Of a stretch of 64,000 nucleotides of DNA, positions 16,969 to 25,884 are shown one piece after another. The notes under the pieces were generated by a model, which was not told the DNA's origin, did no database searches, and worked only from the letters and a program-made list of their open reading frames with translations. This DNA is from JADLCB01 sp964398315 (lineage in GTDB: Bacteria; Planctomycetota; Phycisphaerae; Tepidisphaerales; Tepidisphaeraceae). Position 1 is the stretch's first letter; each line of letters begins with the position of its first letter. The DNA is taken from NCBI GenBank assembly GCA_964398315.1, contig CAYNMV010000006.1, positions 39,957 through 103,956 of the forward strand, in the 5' to 3' direction. The position numbers and the translations under genes are program-made.

Positions 16969-18462
16969 CTATCGGTAGCCGGGCAGAAACGCCTTTTCCG
17001 CCTCAAACAGCTCATTGGCCATGTCGCGGATCTGCTGGGGTGTGCAGACGGCCGCACTGAGCGGATCCAGCATCAGGGCGTGGATCGCCGCCTCCTTGCT
17101 CCGTTCGATGCAGGCGGTTGCGGCCAGGTCGATCATCCGCATGTTGCTGGCGCACACGGCCGCCATCTGGGGCGGCAACGCTCCATAGCGGGTGGGGTGG
17201 ATACCATTGCGGTCCACCATGCACGCCACCTCCACGCAGCCATCGGCCGGCAGGTTGGTGATCAACTGTCCGCGTCCGGTGCCATCGTGGTTTATGACAT
17301 TGCCGTGGATGCGGTACGGCCAATCCTTCTCGCGGGCCTCGATGATCCACGAGGCATACTCGTACGACCGGTTCCAGCCCACCGGCGCCTCGCCGCGAAC
17401 CATTTTCATGCGGCCCTGGTCCGCCTGCTGGCGCCAGGTCGGCCAGTTGTCGGCATAGAAGCGCGACCCGCCGCAGTAACCGGCCCGGCAGTATTGCTCA
17501 AGGGCCTGCTTATTCTTGCGATAATAAGGCAGGTATTCGCTCAGGTGCCCGCTGCTCTCGGTGATGAAAGCGCCAAATTGCAGCATCATGTCCTTGCGAA
17601 CCAGGTCCGGGCGATCGCGCTCGAATTCCTGCACCGGTTCGCCGGCCAACTCGCGGCGGGCCATCTCCATCAGCCTGGGGTACAGGTCCTGGCCGGCGTG
17701 CTCCAGGGTCGTGAACCACGACAGGTGATTGATCCCCGCACACTCCCAGGTCATCTCCTCATAGGGCACACCGGCGCGCTGGGCGAGCACGCGGGAGGTG
17801 TGCTGTACACTATGGCACAGCCCCACGACCTGCATCTGCGGCACCGCCCGGCCCGCGGCCAGCACCAGCATCCCCATCGGGTTGGTGTAATTGAGCACCA
17901 GCGCCTTGGGGCACAGCTCGGCCGCATCCCGCAGGATGTCGAGGAAGACGGGAATCGTGCGCAGTGCCTTGAACAACCCACCGGGGCCGATGGTGTCGCC
18001 GATGCACTGGTCGATGCCGTACTTGAGCGGGATATCGTTGTCGTACTTCACGCACTCAACCCCGCTGACCTCGATGCAGTTGACGATGTAATGGCTGCCG
18101 GGCAGGGCGGTGCGGCGGTCGGGATGGGCGCTGACAGTCCAGCCGCTGCGTCCTTCCTGGTCGATCAGCCGCGCGATGATCTGATGCATCGTGCTCAGGC
18201 GCTCGGTGTCAATATCCACCAGCGCAATCTCGCCGCGCTCCGCCGTTTCGATCTTCAGCACATCGCTCACCAGCCGCGGGGTGAACGCGCTGCCCGCGCC
18301 GAGCATCGTGACCTTGATCGGCCGGAGCACCTTGCCCGGCAGGGCGATGGGGTGCTCCATATCCATCATGTGGGCGGCGTGCCCCTTCTTGTCCTGTTCG
18401 GCCAGCCTGTGCCCGCCGTGGGGCAATTTATCATGCCTGGAACCTGCAACTGCTGTTGTCAT
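16969..18462 (-). CDS. GH4 family glycosidase, alpha-galactosidase (MelA) type
   Basis: A 497-residue cytoplasmic enzyme. Starts at 18462 (MTTAVAG, with GGAG upstream) or 18369 (MMDMEHP) are both possible. The NAD-binding motif is VTMLGAGSAFTPRL. Metal and catalytic signatures follow: NCIEVSG, NYTNPMGML, GLCHSVQ with the Mn-binding Cys and His, and GINHLSWF. The CHSV motif is typical of alpha-galactosidases/alpha-glucosidases of GH4 rather than phospho-glycosidases. GH4 enzymes use an NAD+/Mn2+ redox elimination mechanism. It is the last gene of a minus-strand block that includes GH110-like secreted proteins, which fits intracellular cleavage of imported alpha-galactosides. Confidence 0.92.
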   Translation of the reverse strand: MTTAVAGSRHDKLPHGGHRLAEQDKKGHAAHMMDMEHPIALPGKVLRPIKVTMLGAGSAFTPRLVSDVLKIETAERGEIALVDIDTERLSTMHQIIARLIDQEGRSGWTVSAHPDRRTALPGSHYIVNCIEVSGVECVKYDNDIPLKYGIDQCIGDTIGPGGLFKALRTIPVFLDILRDAAELCPKALVLNYTNPMGMLVLAAGRAVPQMQVVGLCHSVQHTSRVLAQRAGVPYEEMTWECAGINHLSWFTTLEHAGQDLYPRLMEMARRELAGEPVQEFERDRPDLVRKDMMLQFGAFITESSGHLSEYLPYYRKNKQALEQYCRAGYCGGSRFYADNWPTWRQQADQGRMKMVRGEAPVGWNRSYEYASWIIEAREKDWPYRIHGNVINHDGTGRGQLITNLPADGCVEVACMVDRNGIHPTRYGALPPQMAAVCASNMRMIDLAATACIERSKEAAIHALMLDPLSAAVCTPQQIRDMANELFEAEKAFLPGYR

Positions 18463-18577
18463 ACGACTACATGCTCCGATTCTGCGAAAGGTTGCCTGTC
18501 TGGATCGTGCTGAAAGGATCATGGTCGCTTCCGTTCATGTTCCGAGCGTTCCGTATCCCCGTTTTCAGCACGGGCTG

Positions 18578-20335
18578 TTACTGCACGTGCACATTCTCCA
18601 CTGTGTCAGTTGTGACAACAGTTTGTCCGGCGTGCGGGCCGGGATTCTCAACGGTATTGGCCATGACGGTGATGTCGGCTGCGTGGGAGATCCAGATGAT
18701 TGCCTGCGGATCCACCCCGAACGCCTTGCCATTTCCGCCGGGGACAGCGTGTGGGTTCACAAATGTGTTGTTCCGCACCGTCACATCGTTGGCGGAGGTC
18801 AGCATGAGATTCAAGCCGACCGAATTCTCCACCCGGTTGCCTTCGATGAGGATATTGCGGTGTCCGCCGGCGGGGCTGGGAGATTTGCCATCGCCTTCAG
18901 CGGTGAGGGTGATGGCGCCGGCCTGGATCGCGCCGGGGTTGATGGCTCCGATGTTCACCTGCCGCAGGGTATTGCCGCGGATGATGACGTCGGTGCTGTA
19001 GTCGGCCTCGTGCCAGAATCGGGTTTCCGGGCAGAGCACGATGCCCGCCAGGGCGATGTGCTCAACCGTGTTGTTCTCGATCACGCCATAGGATGCCTTG
19101 ATGAGAAGGCCGCGCGCGCGAGTGTTGCGGATTTTGTTGTTGCGGACGACAAAACCGCTGCCGTTGCGATCGGGGCTGGCCACCAGGTCACCCTCGCTCA
19201 GGGCCAGCGGCTGGTCGAGCACCACCTCATAGCACTGCCGGAAAGCGGTCTCCGCCCGGCGCAGGTCGGGGTAATGTCGAAGCTGGATGGCCTTGGCATC
19301 CGGCGCCTGGTCGGTGGGGATGGGCGTGATGGAGACGACCTTGGCATCCGGCGTGGGAAGCCCGGTCCTGCTCACGCCGTGCAGGCGGTCACCGACCTCA
19401 AACGGCAGGTTCTGTTGCGGGCTGACGATGACGCGGTTGTCTTCGGCGGCCGCCACGAGGGCAAACGAGCCGTTGATCGCGATACCGTCATCGCCCATCG
19501 AGTCGAACGTGCAATCCTCAACGCGGGGACCGCGCGTGGTGTGCTTGGAGTGGAAGCTGTCGGCCTGGGAGGACAGCAGCCGGGGCGCGGTTGCGCCCGC
19601 CGGAGTGGGGCCGGGCCGCACCGTGCAGCCGAGGTACTGGTTGCCGCCACCATGCGTCTCAAAGAAGCCGAAACTGGTTGAGGTGTGCAGGGTTACGTTG
19701 CGCAGGGTGCAGTCGTGGCTGCGATTCAGGAACAGGCCATGCGGCGTGTTCGTCCTGCGCGTGATCGTGACCAGGTCGCCAACCGCGGCGGTGTCACGGA
19801 TTGGCCGGCCCCAGGAAATACGGGCGATGCCGTCCTCGCGCGGCGTGACGGTGACGCTGTAACGGGTCCAGGTGCCAGGCTTCACGAGGCGGGTCTGCGG
19901 GTCGTAGAGGATGGCCCGCCGGCCCTGGTCGGCCTCGACGGTCGGGTAACCGGCGTCGATCCGCACATCAAACCAGGTGTGATCCTCGGCCATGGCGACA
20001 ACCACACCCTGTGTGAACGGCAGGGGATCGTAGTCGATCGTCAGGCCGCGGATCTCGACGTTGCGGCAGTCCTGCAGCACAACGGCCTGGTCGAGGCTGG
20101 TGGCGATGATCGTGACGTCATCGGCGATGATCGTCAGATCCTTTGCATTCCTGATGAGCAGTTGCGGCTGCCTTGGCCGGGCCGGCAGGCGATAGGTGCC
20201 GGGCGCGATCGTCAATTCGCGCTGGCCGGCGGCAATCGCATCATCGATCTGCTGCTGGAGATCCACGGCACGCAGCAGCCCGGGCATCAGCAGCGACAAA
20301 GCTGCGATGAGGATGAAAGTCAGGTTGTTCATCAT
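18578..20335 (-). CDS. Secreted parallel beta-helix protein, GH110 (alpha-1,3-galactosidase)-like
   Basis: A 585-residue protein with signal peptide MNNLTFILIAALSLLMPGLLRA and two adjacent possible ATGs (20335, 20332). Parallel beta-helix turns recur: NVEIRGLTIDYDPLPFTQG, CTLRNVTLHTS, GFVVRNNKIRN and DVTVRNNTFVNP. The pattern ADSFHS ... MGDDGIAING, about 25 residues apart, corresponds to the region where GH110 alpha-1,3-galactosidases carry their catalytic aspartates (AD.MHF ... QDDPVNVHG, recalled from memory). It is paralogous along its length to the 24103-25884 gene. It lies 115 bases before the GH4 gene and 29 bases after the pseudopilin gene. The fold is secure; the GH110 assignment is moderate, and pectate-lyase-like activity is an alternative. 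Confidence 0.8.
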   Translation of the reverse strand: MMNNLTFILIAALSLLMPGLLRAVDLQQQIDDAIAAGQRELTIAPGTYRLPARPRQPQLLIRNAKDLTIIADDVTIIATSLDQAVVLQDCRNVEIRGLTIDYDPLPFTQGVVVAMAEDHTWFDVRIDAGYPTVEADQGRRAILYDPQTRLVKPGTWTRYSVTVTPREDGIARISWGRPIRDTAAVGDLVTITRRTNTPHGLFLNRSHDCTLRNVTLHTSTSFGFFETHGGGNQYLGCTVRPGPTPAGATAPRLLSSQADSFHSKHTTRGPRVEDCTFDSMGDDGIAINGSFALVAAAEDNRVIVSPQQNLPFEVGDRLHGVSRTGLPTPDAKVVSITPIPTDQAPDAKAIQLRHYPDLRRAETAFRQCYEVVLDQPLALSEGDLVASPDRNGSGFVVRNNKIRNTRARGLLIKASYGVIENNTVEHIALAGIVLCPETRFWHEADYSTDVIIRGNTLRQVNIGAINPGAIQAGAITLTAEGDGKSPSPAGGHRNILIEGNRVENSVGLNLMLTSANDVTVRNNTFVNPHAVPGGNGKAFGVDPQAIIWISHAADITVMANTVENPGPHAGQTVVTTDTVENVHVQ

Positions 20336-20364
20336 GCTCTGGGTCTCAGGTCGGCACATCCGGT

Positions 20365-21162
20365 CTAGTCGCGATCCCACATCGAGTTGTGGGGTGTCGT
20401 GGTGTGGTCGTGGAAGGTCTTGGGGTCCTCCAGGCTGGCATGGCCATCGACGAACAGGACAGCCATGCGCTTGCCGTGGAAGGCGTAGTCACCGTTGGGG
20501 AACACGACCGATGGGGCATTGGCGTGGGTGGGGATGCCAATAAAGCCGACGCCCGCGCCATGGTTGTAGAACCACTGGAGATTGTGCGTGGCATAGTTCT
20601 CGCCATCAGCGTTATTGCCGTACGCCTCGAAGGTCATGATGGTTTCGGTGGGCCTGCGCACCTGGGTGATCTTGGGCGCGGGGACCCCGTTGAGCCACGG
20701 GTTGCGGCGCAGGACAACCCCATCCTGCGGACGGGATGTGCCGAAATCGCGCACGCCATTCATGGTGTAAGACCGCTTGAAGAAGCCGGGGGGCGGTTCG
20801 ATGGTGTTGTCACGGGGGCAGACCAGGACACCGGACTGCTGCGGAGGCGGATTGTTCTGGTTGGCGGTCATGCTGACCCCTTCCACGCCCAGGTAGGGAG
20901 CGATCAGCCGGTCCCAGTTGGCAAAGTAGGGGGCGGAACCGCCCGTCCACTCCAGATGCACCGGCATCGTGCCCTTGTGGGCCTGGGCATACATCTGTAC
21001 CGCCACACCGATCTGGCGCAGGTTGCTGATGCACTTGACATCATTGGCACTCTGGCGGGCCTTGTTGAGGGCCGGCAGAAGCACCGAAATCAGCAAGGCA
21101 ATGATGCCGATGACGACGAGAAGCTCGACGAGTGTGAAGGCGTGTCGGCGATGTGGTTGCAT
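20365..21162 (-). CDS. Pseudopilin-type secreted protein (prepilin N-terminal cleavage motif)
   Basis: A 265-residue protein. The N-terminus HRRHAFTLVELLVVIGIIALL is a type II secretion/type IV prepilin cleavage site and helix. The helix runs into NKARQSANDVKCISNLRQIGVAVQMYA, the standard continuation in planctomycete proteins, and the C-terminus has MAVLFVDGHASLEDP, the typical H-X9-DG box. Such genes are multiplied in Planctomycetota and are unlinked to pilus assembly genes; their role at the envelope is unknown. It sits inside the glycan block, 29 bases upstream of the beta-helix gene and 90 bases downstream of the carbohydrate-binding protein gene, so co-expression is likely. Confidence 0.9.
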   Translation of the reverse strand: MQPHRRHAFTLVELLVVIGIIALLISVLLPALNKARQSANDVKCISNLRQIGVAVQMYAQAHKGTMPVHLEWTGGSAPYFANWDRLIAPYLGVEGVSMTANQNNPPPQQSGVLVCPRDNTIEPPPGFFKRSYTMNGVRDFGTSRPQDGVVLRRNPWLNGVPAPKITQVRRPTETIMTFEAYGNNADGENYATHNLQWFYNHGAGVGFIGIPTHANAPSVVFPNGDYAFHGKRMAVLFVDGHASLEDPKTFHDHTTTPHNSMWDRD

Positions 21163-21252
21163 GGCGTGATACCTCTTGATGAAGGCCTTCCGGCTGGAGG
21201 CCGTGTTGCTGCTGTCCGCTGTTTCACTACGTCGCCGAGGAGCCGGCGGTTT

Positions 21253-21852
21253 TCAGGGCCGGCGAACCAGCTCGACATCATCGAACGTGGCTGTGGCGGT
21301 CGACTCGGGATTGCTGCTGGCCAGGACCAGCAGCGGGCGCACCAGCCGGGCATCGGCGTGCACCGTCAGCTCATCGCTGATCTGCACCCATTCGCCCGCT
21401 GCGGGGCGATGGCGCTCGCCCTGCACGGCCATGTTGTCTTTCAGGATCTTGCCCTCGGCGTCAAACTGTTCGAGGCGGAGCTGGACGAACTGTCGTCCAT
21501 CCATTCCGCTGACCTTGACCCAGGCGCTGAAGCGCAGCGTCTGGCCACCCTCAACCCTGATGCGCTGGTCGTTGTTGGCGGCCCAGCGCTGGTGCCAGTC
21601 CTTCGGATTGCTCAGGCGCACGGCGGCAGTGCCGGTGTGCGTGGTATCGCCGGCAACGCCATCGGTGATGTACGCCGGATCGGTCGCCCGCACGTGCCAG
21701 CCGCGTGGTGCATCGCCGGCCTTCTCCTCGAACGAGGGGTTGGTGATCAGGTTTTCGGAAGCGGGCGCAGCATCCTGCGGCGCAGCATCCTGCGCTGCGA
21801 TGAACGCGTGGATGGCCAGGAGGGCGATGAAAAAGGTCGCTTGTTTGAGCAT
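21253..21852 (-). CDS. Secreted carbohydrate-binding-like protein (CBM4/9-type fold)
   Basis: A 199-residue protein starting at 21852 with GGAG upstream. The signal peptide is MLKQATFFIALLAIHAFIAAQ. The mature protein reads as one beta-sandwich module: ENLITNPSFEE, GWHVRATDPAYITDG, GTAAVRLSNP, LRFSAWVKVSG, then TATFDDVELVRRP at the end. This order matches CBM4/9-like or similar galactose-binding-like domains, which here has no attached catalytic domain. It probably binds a polysaccharide outside the cell. It lies just downstream of the GntR-type regulator gene (67-base gap). Confidence 0.8.
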   Translation of the reverse strand: MLKQATFFIALLAIHAFIAAQDAAPQDAAPASENLITNPSFEEKAGDAPRGWHVRATDPAYITDGVAGDTTHTGTAAVRLSNPKDWHQRWAANNDQRIRVEGGQTLRFSAWVKVSGMDGRQFVQLRLEQFDAEGKILKDNMAVQGERHRPAAGEWVQISDELTVHADARLVRPLLVLASSNPESTATATFDDVELVRRP

Positions 21853-21919
21853 CGTCTTTCTCCAACTTGGCCCGCGCCAGCCCGCTACCCTGTACTGCCT
21901 GTCCCGGATGCGGCCCGTC

Positions 21920-23002
21920 CTAGGCCAGGGCGCGCGTGCTGCCGCGCTCCACCAGGTAGGGGGTGATGCGCGTCTGCTTCGGCTCGGCATCAGGATCGTC
22001 AAAGTGCCGTTGCAGCAGGTCGATCGCCGCCTCGGCGTATTTGCGCATGTCGAACTCCACCGCAGTCAGCGGCGGGTTCAGATAGGGCAGCAGGAGCGAT
22101 TCACCGGCGAAGGTGATCATGCTGATGTCATCGGGAACCGTCCGGCCACCCTGCTCGCGCAGTGCCCGGCCGACCGCCAGTGCACCGGTCCAGTGGACAC
22201 AGAAGATGGCGGTAAAGTCGGGGTGATCGCCGCTGATCCACCGCCGCACGATCTCGTACGTGTGGCGGATGCTGTCCTGGCCCTGCGGTACGCCGCAGTC
22301 CAGCAGCAGGTGATCGCACGCCTCCATGCCAATTGTCCGCATCCCCTGGCGCCAGCCGATCACGCGCTCATGGACCGACCGCATCATCGGCTCGGACACG
22401 ACCGCGAGTATGCGCTTGTGCCCGAGGGCGGCCAGGTGCTCTACCGCCAGGCGTCCAACCTCGACATCATCCAGGCTGACACCCGTGACAGGCAGGTCCA
22501 GTGGCAGCTCGCGCATCAGCACCACCGGCTTGCGCGGTTTGCGCAACGCGGCGGTGATGTGATCGGGCAGGCGGTTGGCGCTGAACAGCAGGATCGCTCC
22601 ATCGTTGCCGCCGATGGCCCGCTCCAGGTCTACCTCCGCCAGCGACGAGGCGGCGGCGATGATCTCGAAGCCCCAGCCGCGGTCCTCCCCGACCTCGATC
22701 AGGCCCCGCACCATCGCATCGTAGTCGGGGCTGGGCCAGGTGGGGCGGATGATGGCAATGCGATGCAGCGACTTGGGCGCTACTTCGCTGATGAACAGGC
22801 GTGCCCGGCCGGTGGGGCGGTAGATGATCCCTTCGCGACGCAGGCGCTCCAGCGCCCGGGTGACGGTCGCCTGCGATACCCCAAAGCGGTTCTTGATCTG
22901 CTCCACCGTGTAGACCGGCTCGCCGGGGCGCATGAGCGCGAACTCTTTCCTCAGCGTGCGGGCCAGGGTGAAGTGCTTCGTGGATGGAAGGGAACGGGCC
23001 AT
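21920..23002 (-). CDS. GntR-family transcriptional regulator with LacI-type sugar-binding domain
   Basis: A 360-residue protein. Residues 10-72 are a winged helix of GntR type (YTVEQIKNRFGVSQATVTRALERLRREGIIYRPTG). From about residue 80 a periplasmic-binding-protein-like effector domain follows (RIAIIRPTWPSPDYDAMVRGL, DGAILLFSA, VGRLAVEHLAALGHKRILAV, FCVHWTGALAVGRALRE, ISMITFAGE). This AraR-type architecture is used by sugar-responsive repressors. An AGGAG lies 14 bases before the ATG, which is long. It is the likely reader of the ATATCG inverted repeats at 24031-24055 and 25882-25911. Confidence 0.92.
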   Translation of the reverse strand: MARSLPSTKHFTLARTLRKEFALMRPGEPVYTVEQIKNRFGVSQATVTRALERLRREGIIYRPTGRARLFISEVAPKSLHRIAIIRPTWPSPDYDAMVRGLIEVGEDRGWGFEIIAAASSLAEVDLERAIGGNDGAILLFSANRLPDHITAALRKPRKPVVLMRELPLDLPVTGVSLDDVEVGRLAVEHLAALGHKRILAVVSEPMMRSVHERVIGWRQGMRTIGMEACDHLLLDCGVPQGQDSIRHTYEIVRRWISGDHPDFTAIFCVHWTGALAVGRALREQGGRTVPDDISMITFAGESLLLPYLNPPLTAVEFDMRKYAEAAIDLLQRHFDDPDAEPKQTRITPYLVERGSTRALA

Positions 23003-23042
23003 TTGACTGTCAGTTACTCCTGTCTTTCAGGACAATTCGGCG

Positions 23043-23084
23043 GGCACTGGGCCGGCTCCGACGGTTCACGGCCGGCCCGGTGCC
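23043..23084 (-). terminator. Large GC-rich hairpin after the PEP-CTERM gene
   Basis: Bases 23043-23056 pair with 23071-23084 (14 bp, one G-T wobble) around a 14-base loop, eight bases past the stop codon of the 23092 gene. No T-tract follows on the minus strand, so it may attenuate or protect a 3' end rather than terminate. Confidence 0.45.
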
Positions 23085-23091
23085 ACACCAT

Positions 23092-23997
23092 TCAGCTATA
23101 CACCCGGCGACGACGCCCAAGTCCCAGTGCGCCCAGCCCCAGCAGCGACAGCGCCGCCGGCTCAGGAACGACAGTGACCTTGATGTTGTCAACCTGCATG
23201 ACACCCTGGGCACTGCCCCCGGCATTGACGGCGATGCCATTCAAAGCGGTCCTGGAAAAGTGATAGGGCGTCGTAACCGTGATGGCGAGGCTGGCGGTCT
23301 TGCCGGTGCTCAGTTGGGTGGCAGTGACATCGATGATCTGGGTGCTCCCATCGAACGGATTAAAGGTCACCGCCAGGCGGTAGAACTCATCGTTGGTATC
23401 GTTGTCATCGGTTGTCAGGCTGTAGGTGCCGAAATCAAAGCCATCCGCCCAGGTGCCGGTTGTGCTGTCGTAGCCGATGGCATTGGCAAGGGTCGGACCG
23501 AAGTAGTTGTTGGTCCCCTCGGTGTCGCCGGCGAACAGGAACAGCCGCCCGGAGTCACTGCCCGTGCCGCGGCTGAAGCCGACCGAGAAGTAGGGGTTGG
23601 TCCGCCCGCCATCCTTCATGACGAAGCGCGGGTGGCTCAGGCCGTTGCCGGATGAATACGACTCGACTTTCATGTCGATGCTGAAAGTGATGATGCTGTC
23701 GGCAGGCAGGCTGGTGTCGAAATTGCCAAATGTCCCCATGTTTTGCTCCAGGCGCCCGGCCCCGCCGCCGGTATCAGTGAAGACAATGGTGCCGGCCGAT
23801 GCGCCTGAGCCCGGTTCGACTGCGCTGTCCGCGGGGGAATACGTGTACCAGTTATAGTTGCCGACGATGGTATAGACATCAGCGCCGGAACCGGTGTTCC
23901 GCACTGCATCGGTGAACGTCTCTTCGAAGACAACCCGGGCGCCGGCGGCAGGGGCCGCCAGGGCAGCCACAGCAAGAATTGAACCTGCGAGCTTCAT
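23092..23997 (-). CDS. PEP-CTERM sorting-domain surface protein
   Basis: A 301-residue protein starting at 23997 with GGAGG four bases upstream. It has a signal peptide (KLAGSILAVAALAAPAAGA), an all-beta Gly/Thr/Asp-rich body with a jelly-roll look (VFEETFTDAV..., VMQVDNIKVTVVPEP), and a C-terminal sorting tag: VPEPAALSLLGLGALGLG followed by RRRR. The tag directs cleavage and anchoring by an exosortase, which is not in the window. The body resembles concanavalin-like glucan-binding domains only in general. Its promoter carries an ATATCG inverted repeat. Confidence 0.88.
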   Translation of the reverse strand: MKLAGSILAVAALAAPAAGARVVFEETFTDAVRNTGSGADVYTIVGNYNWYTYSPADSAVEPGSGASAGTIVFTDTGGGAGRLEQNMGTFGNFDTSLPADSIITFSIDMKVESYSSGNGLSHPRFVMKDGGRTNPYFSVGFSRGTGSDSGRLFLFAGDTEGTNNYFGPTLANAIGYDSTTGTWADGFDFGTYSLTTDDNDTNDEFYRLAVTFNPFDGSTQIIDVTATQLSTGKTASLAITVTTPYHFSRTALNGIAVNAGGSAQGVMQVDNIKVTVVPEPAALSLLGLGALGLGRRRRVYS

Positions 23998-24030
23998 CTT
24001 TCCTCCGAGTAGCGAAATGGAATGGAATCT

Positions 24031-24055
24031 ATATCGACATAAATTACATCGATAT
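24031..24055. promoter_or_regulatory. Inverted-repeat operator ATATCGA-N11-TCGATAT
   Basis: ATATCGA at 24031-24037 and TCGATAT at 24049-24055 form a perfect 7-bp inverted repeat, 34 bases upstream of the PEP-CTERM start. On the minus strand a weak promoter, TTGCCG-17-TAATTT, overlaps it so that the half-sites flank the -10. The same half-site recurs at the promoter of the 24103-25884 gene. Confidence 0.6.
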
Positions 24056-24102
24056 GGATTTCCCGGCAAACAGAAAATCTGCAATTCGCATCCATTGAGA
24101 CC

Positions 24103-25884
24103 TCAGGTGCCGGGTTCGATCGTAACCCCAGTAGCCGACTTGCCTTGCACTGGAATCCCGTCCGCTGGCGGTGAAACGCTGTTGCCCTGGATCTGCACGT
24201 CCTTCACCTGATCGACGTAGATAGCCGAGCCCGCCGGCACACCGTAGCGGCTGGCGGTGGTGGCACCTTTCGCGGACCAGGGGGCGATGATCGTGTTATT
24301 ACGAATGATGACATCCTTTGCCGAGCTGACGAAGATGCCCGCGGCCGCCGGTTCCTCGATGCGGTTGTTCTCGATGGTGATGCCCGCGTTTTCGTAGTTG
24401 GCGGCCAGGGTGTTGTGGATCGTCCTGGCCTGCACAGTGATCGCGCCGGCCAGGGCGGTGATGGGGTTCTGGGTGACATTGCCGGCATAGCCGGTCCGGC
24501 GGATGGTGTTATTGCGCACGGTAACGCCCGCGGCGTAATCCCCGCCGAGCCAGGTGGTCAATTCCGGCCCCATGAGGATGCCGCCAAAACTGCTCCCCTC
24601 GATCACATTGCTCTCGACGGTGCCGAAGGGGGCCTTGATCAGGATGCCGCGGGCACGGTGGGGGCCGATATAGTTGTTTCGAACGGTGAAACGGGCGCCG
24701 GTGCGGTCAAAGCTGCTGGCCAGGTCGCCGATGGCCACATCGATGGGTCGATCGAGCGTGATGCGATAAAAGGTCTTGCCGGCGACATCCGAGCTGTACA
24801 ACTTCCACATCGCCTCGAGCTTTTCCGCCGCCTCGCCCGTGGGCGCGGGCATTTTCTCAATGGCCATCACCTTCGCCTTGTGTTTCAGGCCATAGGTGGA
24901 CTGATCCAGAACACGCAGCTCATCGCCCACTTCCAGCGGCAGCTCGTACTTCGGCGCCAGGACAATCGACTCAGATTCGCCTTCGCTGGTCACCAGACAG
25001 TAGTTGTCGTGGATGGCGATGGCGTCATCGCCCTGGCCTTCGATATGGCAGTTTTCGACAGTGGGGCCGATGTGCATGTATGAGCTGTGGAAGCCATCGG
25101 CGTTCGCCGTGTGCAACCGCTCGGCGGTGGCGCCGGCGGGCTTGGGGCCATAGGTAACGGTAAAGCGGTAGCGATTACCCCCTTCGCCGTGGGCCTCATG
25201 GAAGGCCATGCCCGGGGCGGCCAGGACGGTCATGCCGTCGACATTGACGCCGCGACTGCGGAGGAAGCGCACGGCGGTTGCGGCCCGGCGGCTGATGATG
25301 ATGCGATCACCAACCACCGTCCCACTGCGCTGGGCGGCCGAGGGGTTGGAAAATTCCAGGCGGAATACCCCCGGCTCCGGCTGGGTGATTCGGCTGACAT
25401 AGTGATCAAACGCCCCATCTTTCAGCTTGCTGCCGGTGGGCTCATAGAGGTATGCAGCGATGCGGGATGTGAAATAGGCTTCATCGGCGGGGTAGCCGGC
25501 ATCCAGCTTTACATCGTAAGTGACCGGATCGGTGCCGATGGCGGTGATGGTGCCCTGGGTGTAGGGCAGAGGATCGTAGTCGATCGTCAGGCCGCGGATC
25601 GTCAGGCCATCCACATCATCGAAGGTCATACCGTTCAGAGCCGGATCGGTGAAGATCAGAGTGGCGTCGGTGCCGTCGATCTCGAAGTTGCGGATGTTCT
25701 TGAAGTACAGATGGAATGCCGCGTGCCTGCCCGATGGCTCCACGCGATGCACGCCCTGGGGAACGACCACCTTGGGTGCCCCAGACGTAATGGCTTCATC
25801 AATCAGCTTTTGCAGATCAACCGGCTGTGCCTGCAGGAGGGCGGGCAGGATGGCGACGACGAGAAAGGGGAGCTGTCGAAGCAT
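24103..25884 (-). CDS. Secreted parallel beta-helix protein, GH110 (alpha-1,3-galactosidase)-like
   Basis: A 593-residue protein with signal peptide MLRQLPFLVVAILPALLQA. It is a paralogue of the 18578-20335 product: both share LTIRGLTIDYDPLPYTQG, VGD.I.I.RR, the ANADGFHS ... GQGDDAIAIH pair, RARGILIKA.FG.VE.N and long runs of NN-type beta-helix turns. The Asp of ADGFHS and the paired Asp of GDDAI align with the catalytic aspartates I recall for GH110 enzymes. The start codon has no ribosome site and lies within a palindrome, with a promoter so close that a leaderless transcript is likely. Substrate is inferred to be an alpha-galactoside from the GH4 gene in the same block. Confidence 0.8.
   Translation of the reverse strand: MLRQLPFLVVAILPALLQAQPVDLQKLIDEAITSGAPKVVVPQGVHRVEPSGRHAAFHLYFKNIRNFEIDGTDATLIFTDPALNGMTFDDVDGLTIRGLTIDYDPLPYTQGTITAIGTDPVTYDVKLDAGYPADEAYFTSRIAAYLYEPTGSKLKDGAFDHYVSRITQPEPGVFRLEFSNPSAAQRSGTVVGDRIIISRRAATAVRFLRSRGVNVDGMTVLAAPGMAFHEAHGEGGNRYRFTVTYGPKPAGATAERLHTANADGFHSSYMHIGPTVENCHIEGQGDDAIAIHDNYCLVTSEGESESIVLAPKYELPLEVGDELRVLDQSTYGLKHKAKVMAIEKMPAPTGEAAEKLEAMWKLYSSDVAGKTFYRITLDRPIDVAIGDLASSFDRTGARFTVRNNYIGPHRARGILIKAPFGTVESNVIEGSSFGGILMGPELTTWLGGDYAAGVTVRNNTIRRTGYAGNVTQNPITALAGAITVQARTIHNTLAANYENAGITIENNRIEEPAAAGIFVSSAKDVIIRNNTIIAPWSAKGATTASRYGVPAGSAIYVDQVKDVQIQGNSVSPPADGIPVQGKSATGVTIEPGT

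Noticed and set aside
16897..18513. Long plus-strand open frame opposite the GH4 gene
   Set aside because: The minus strand carries all GH4 motifs; the plus reading is low-complexity antisense.
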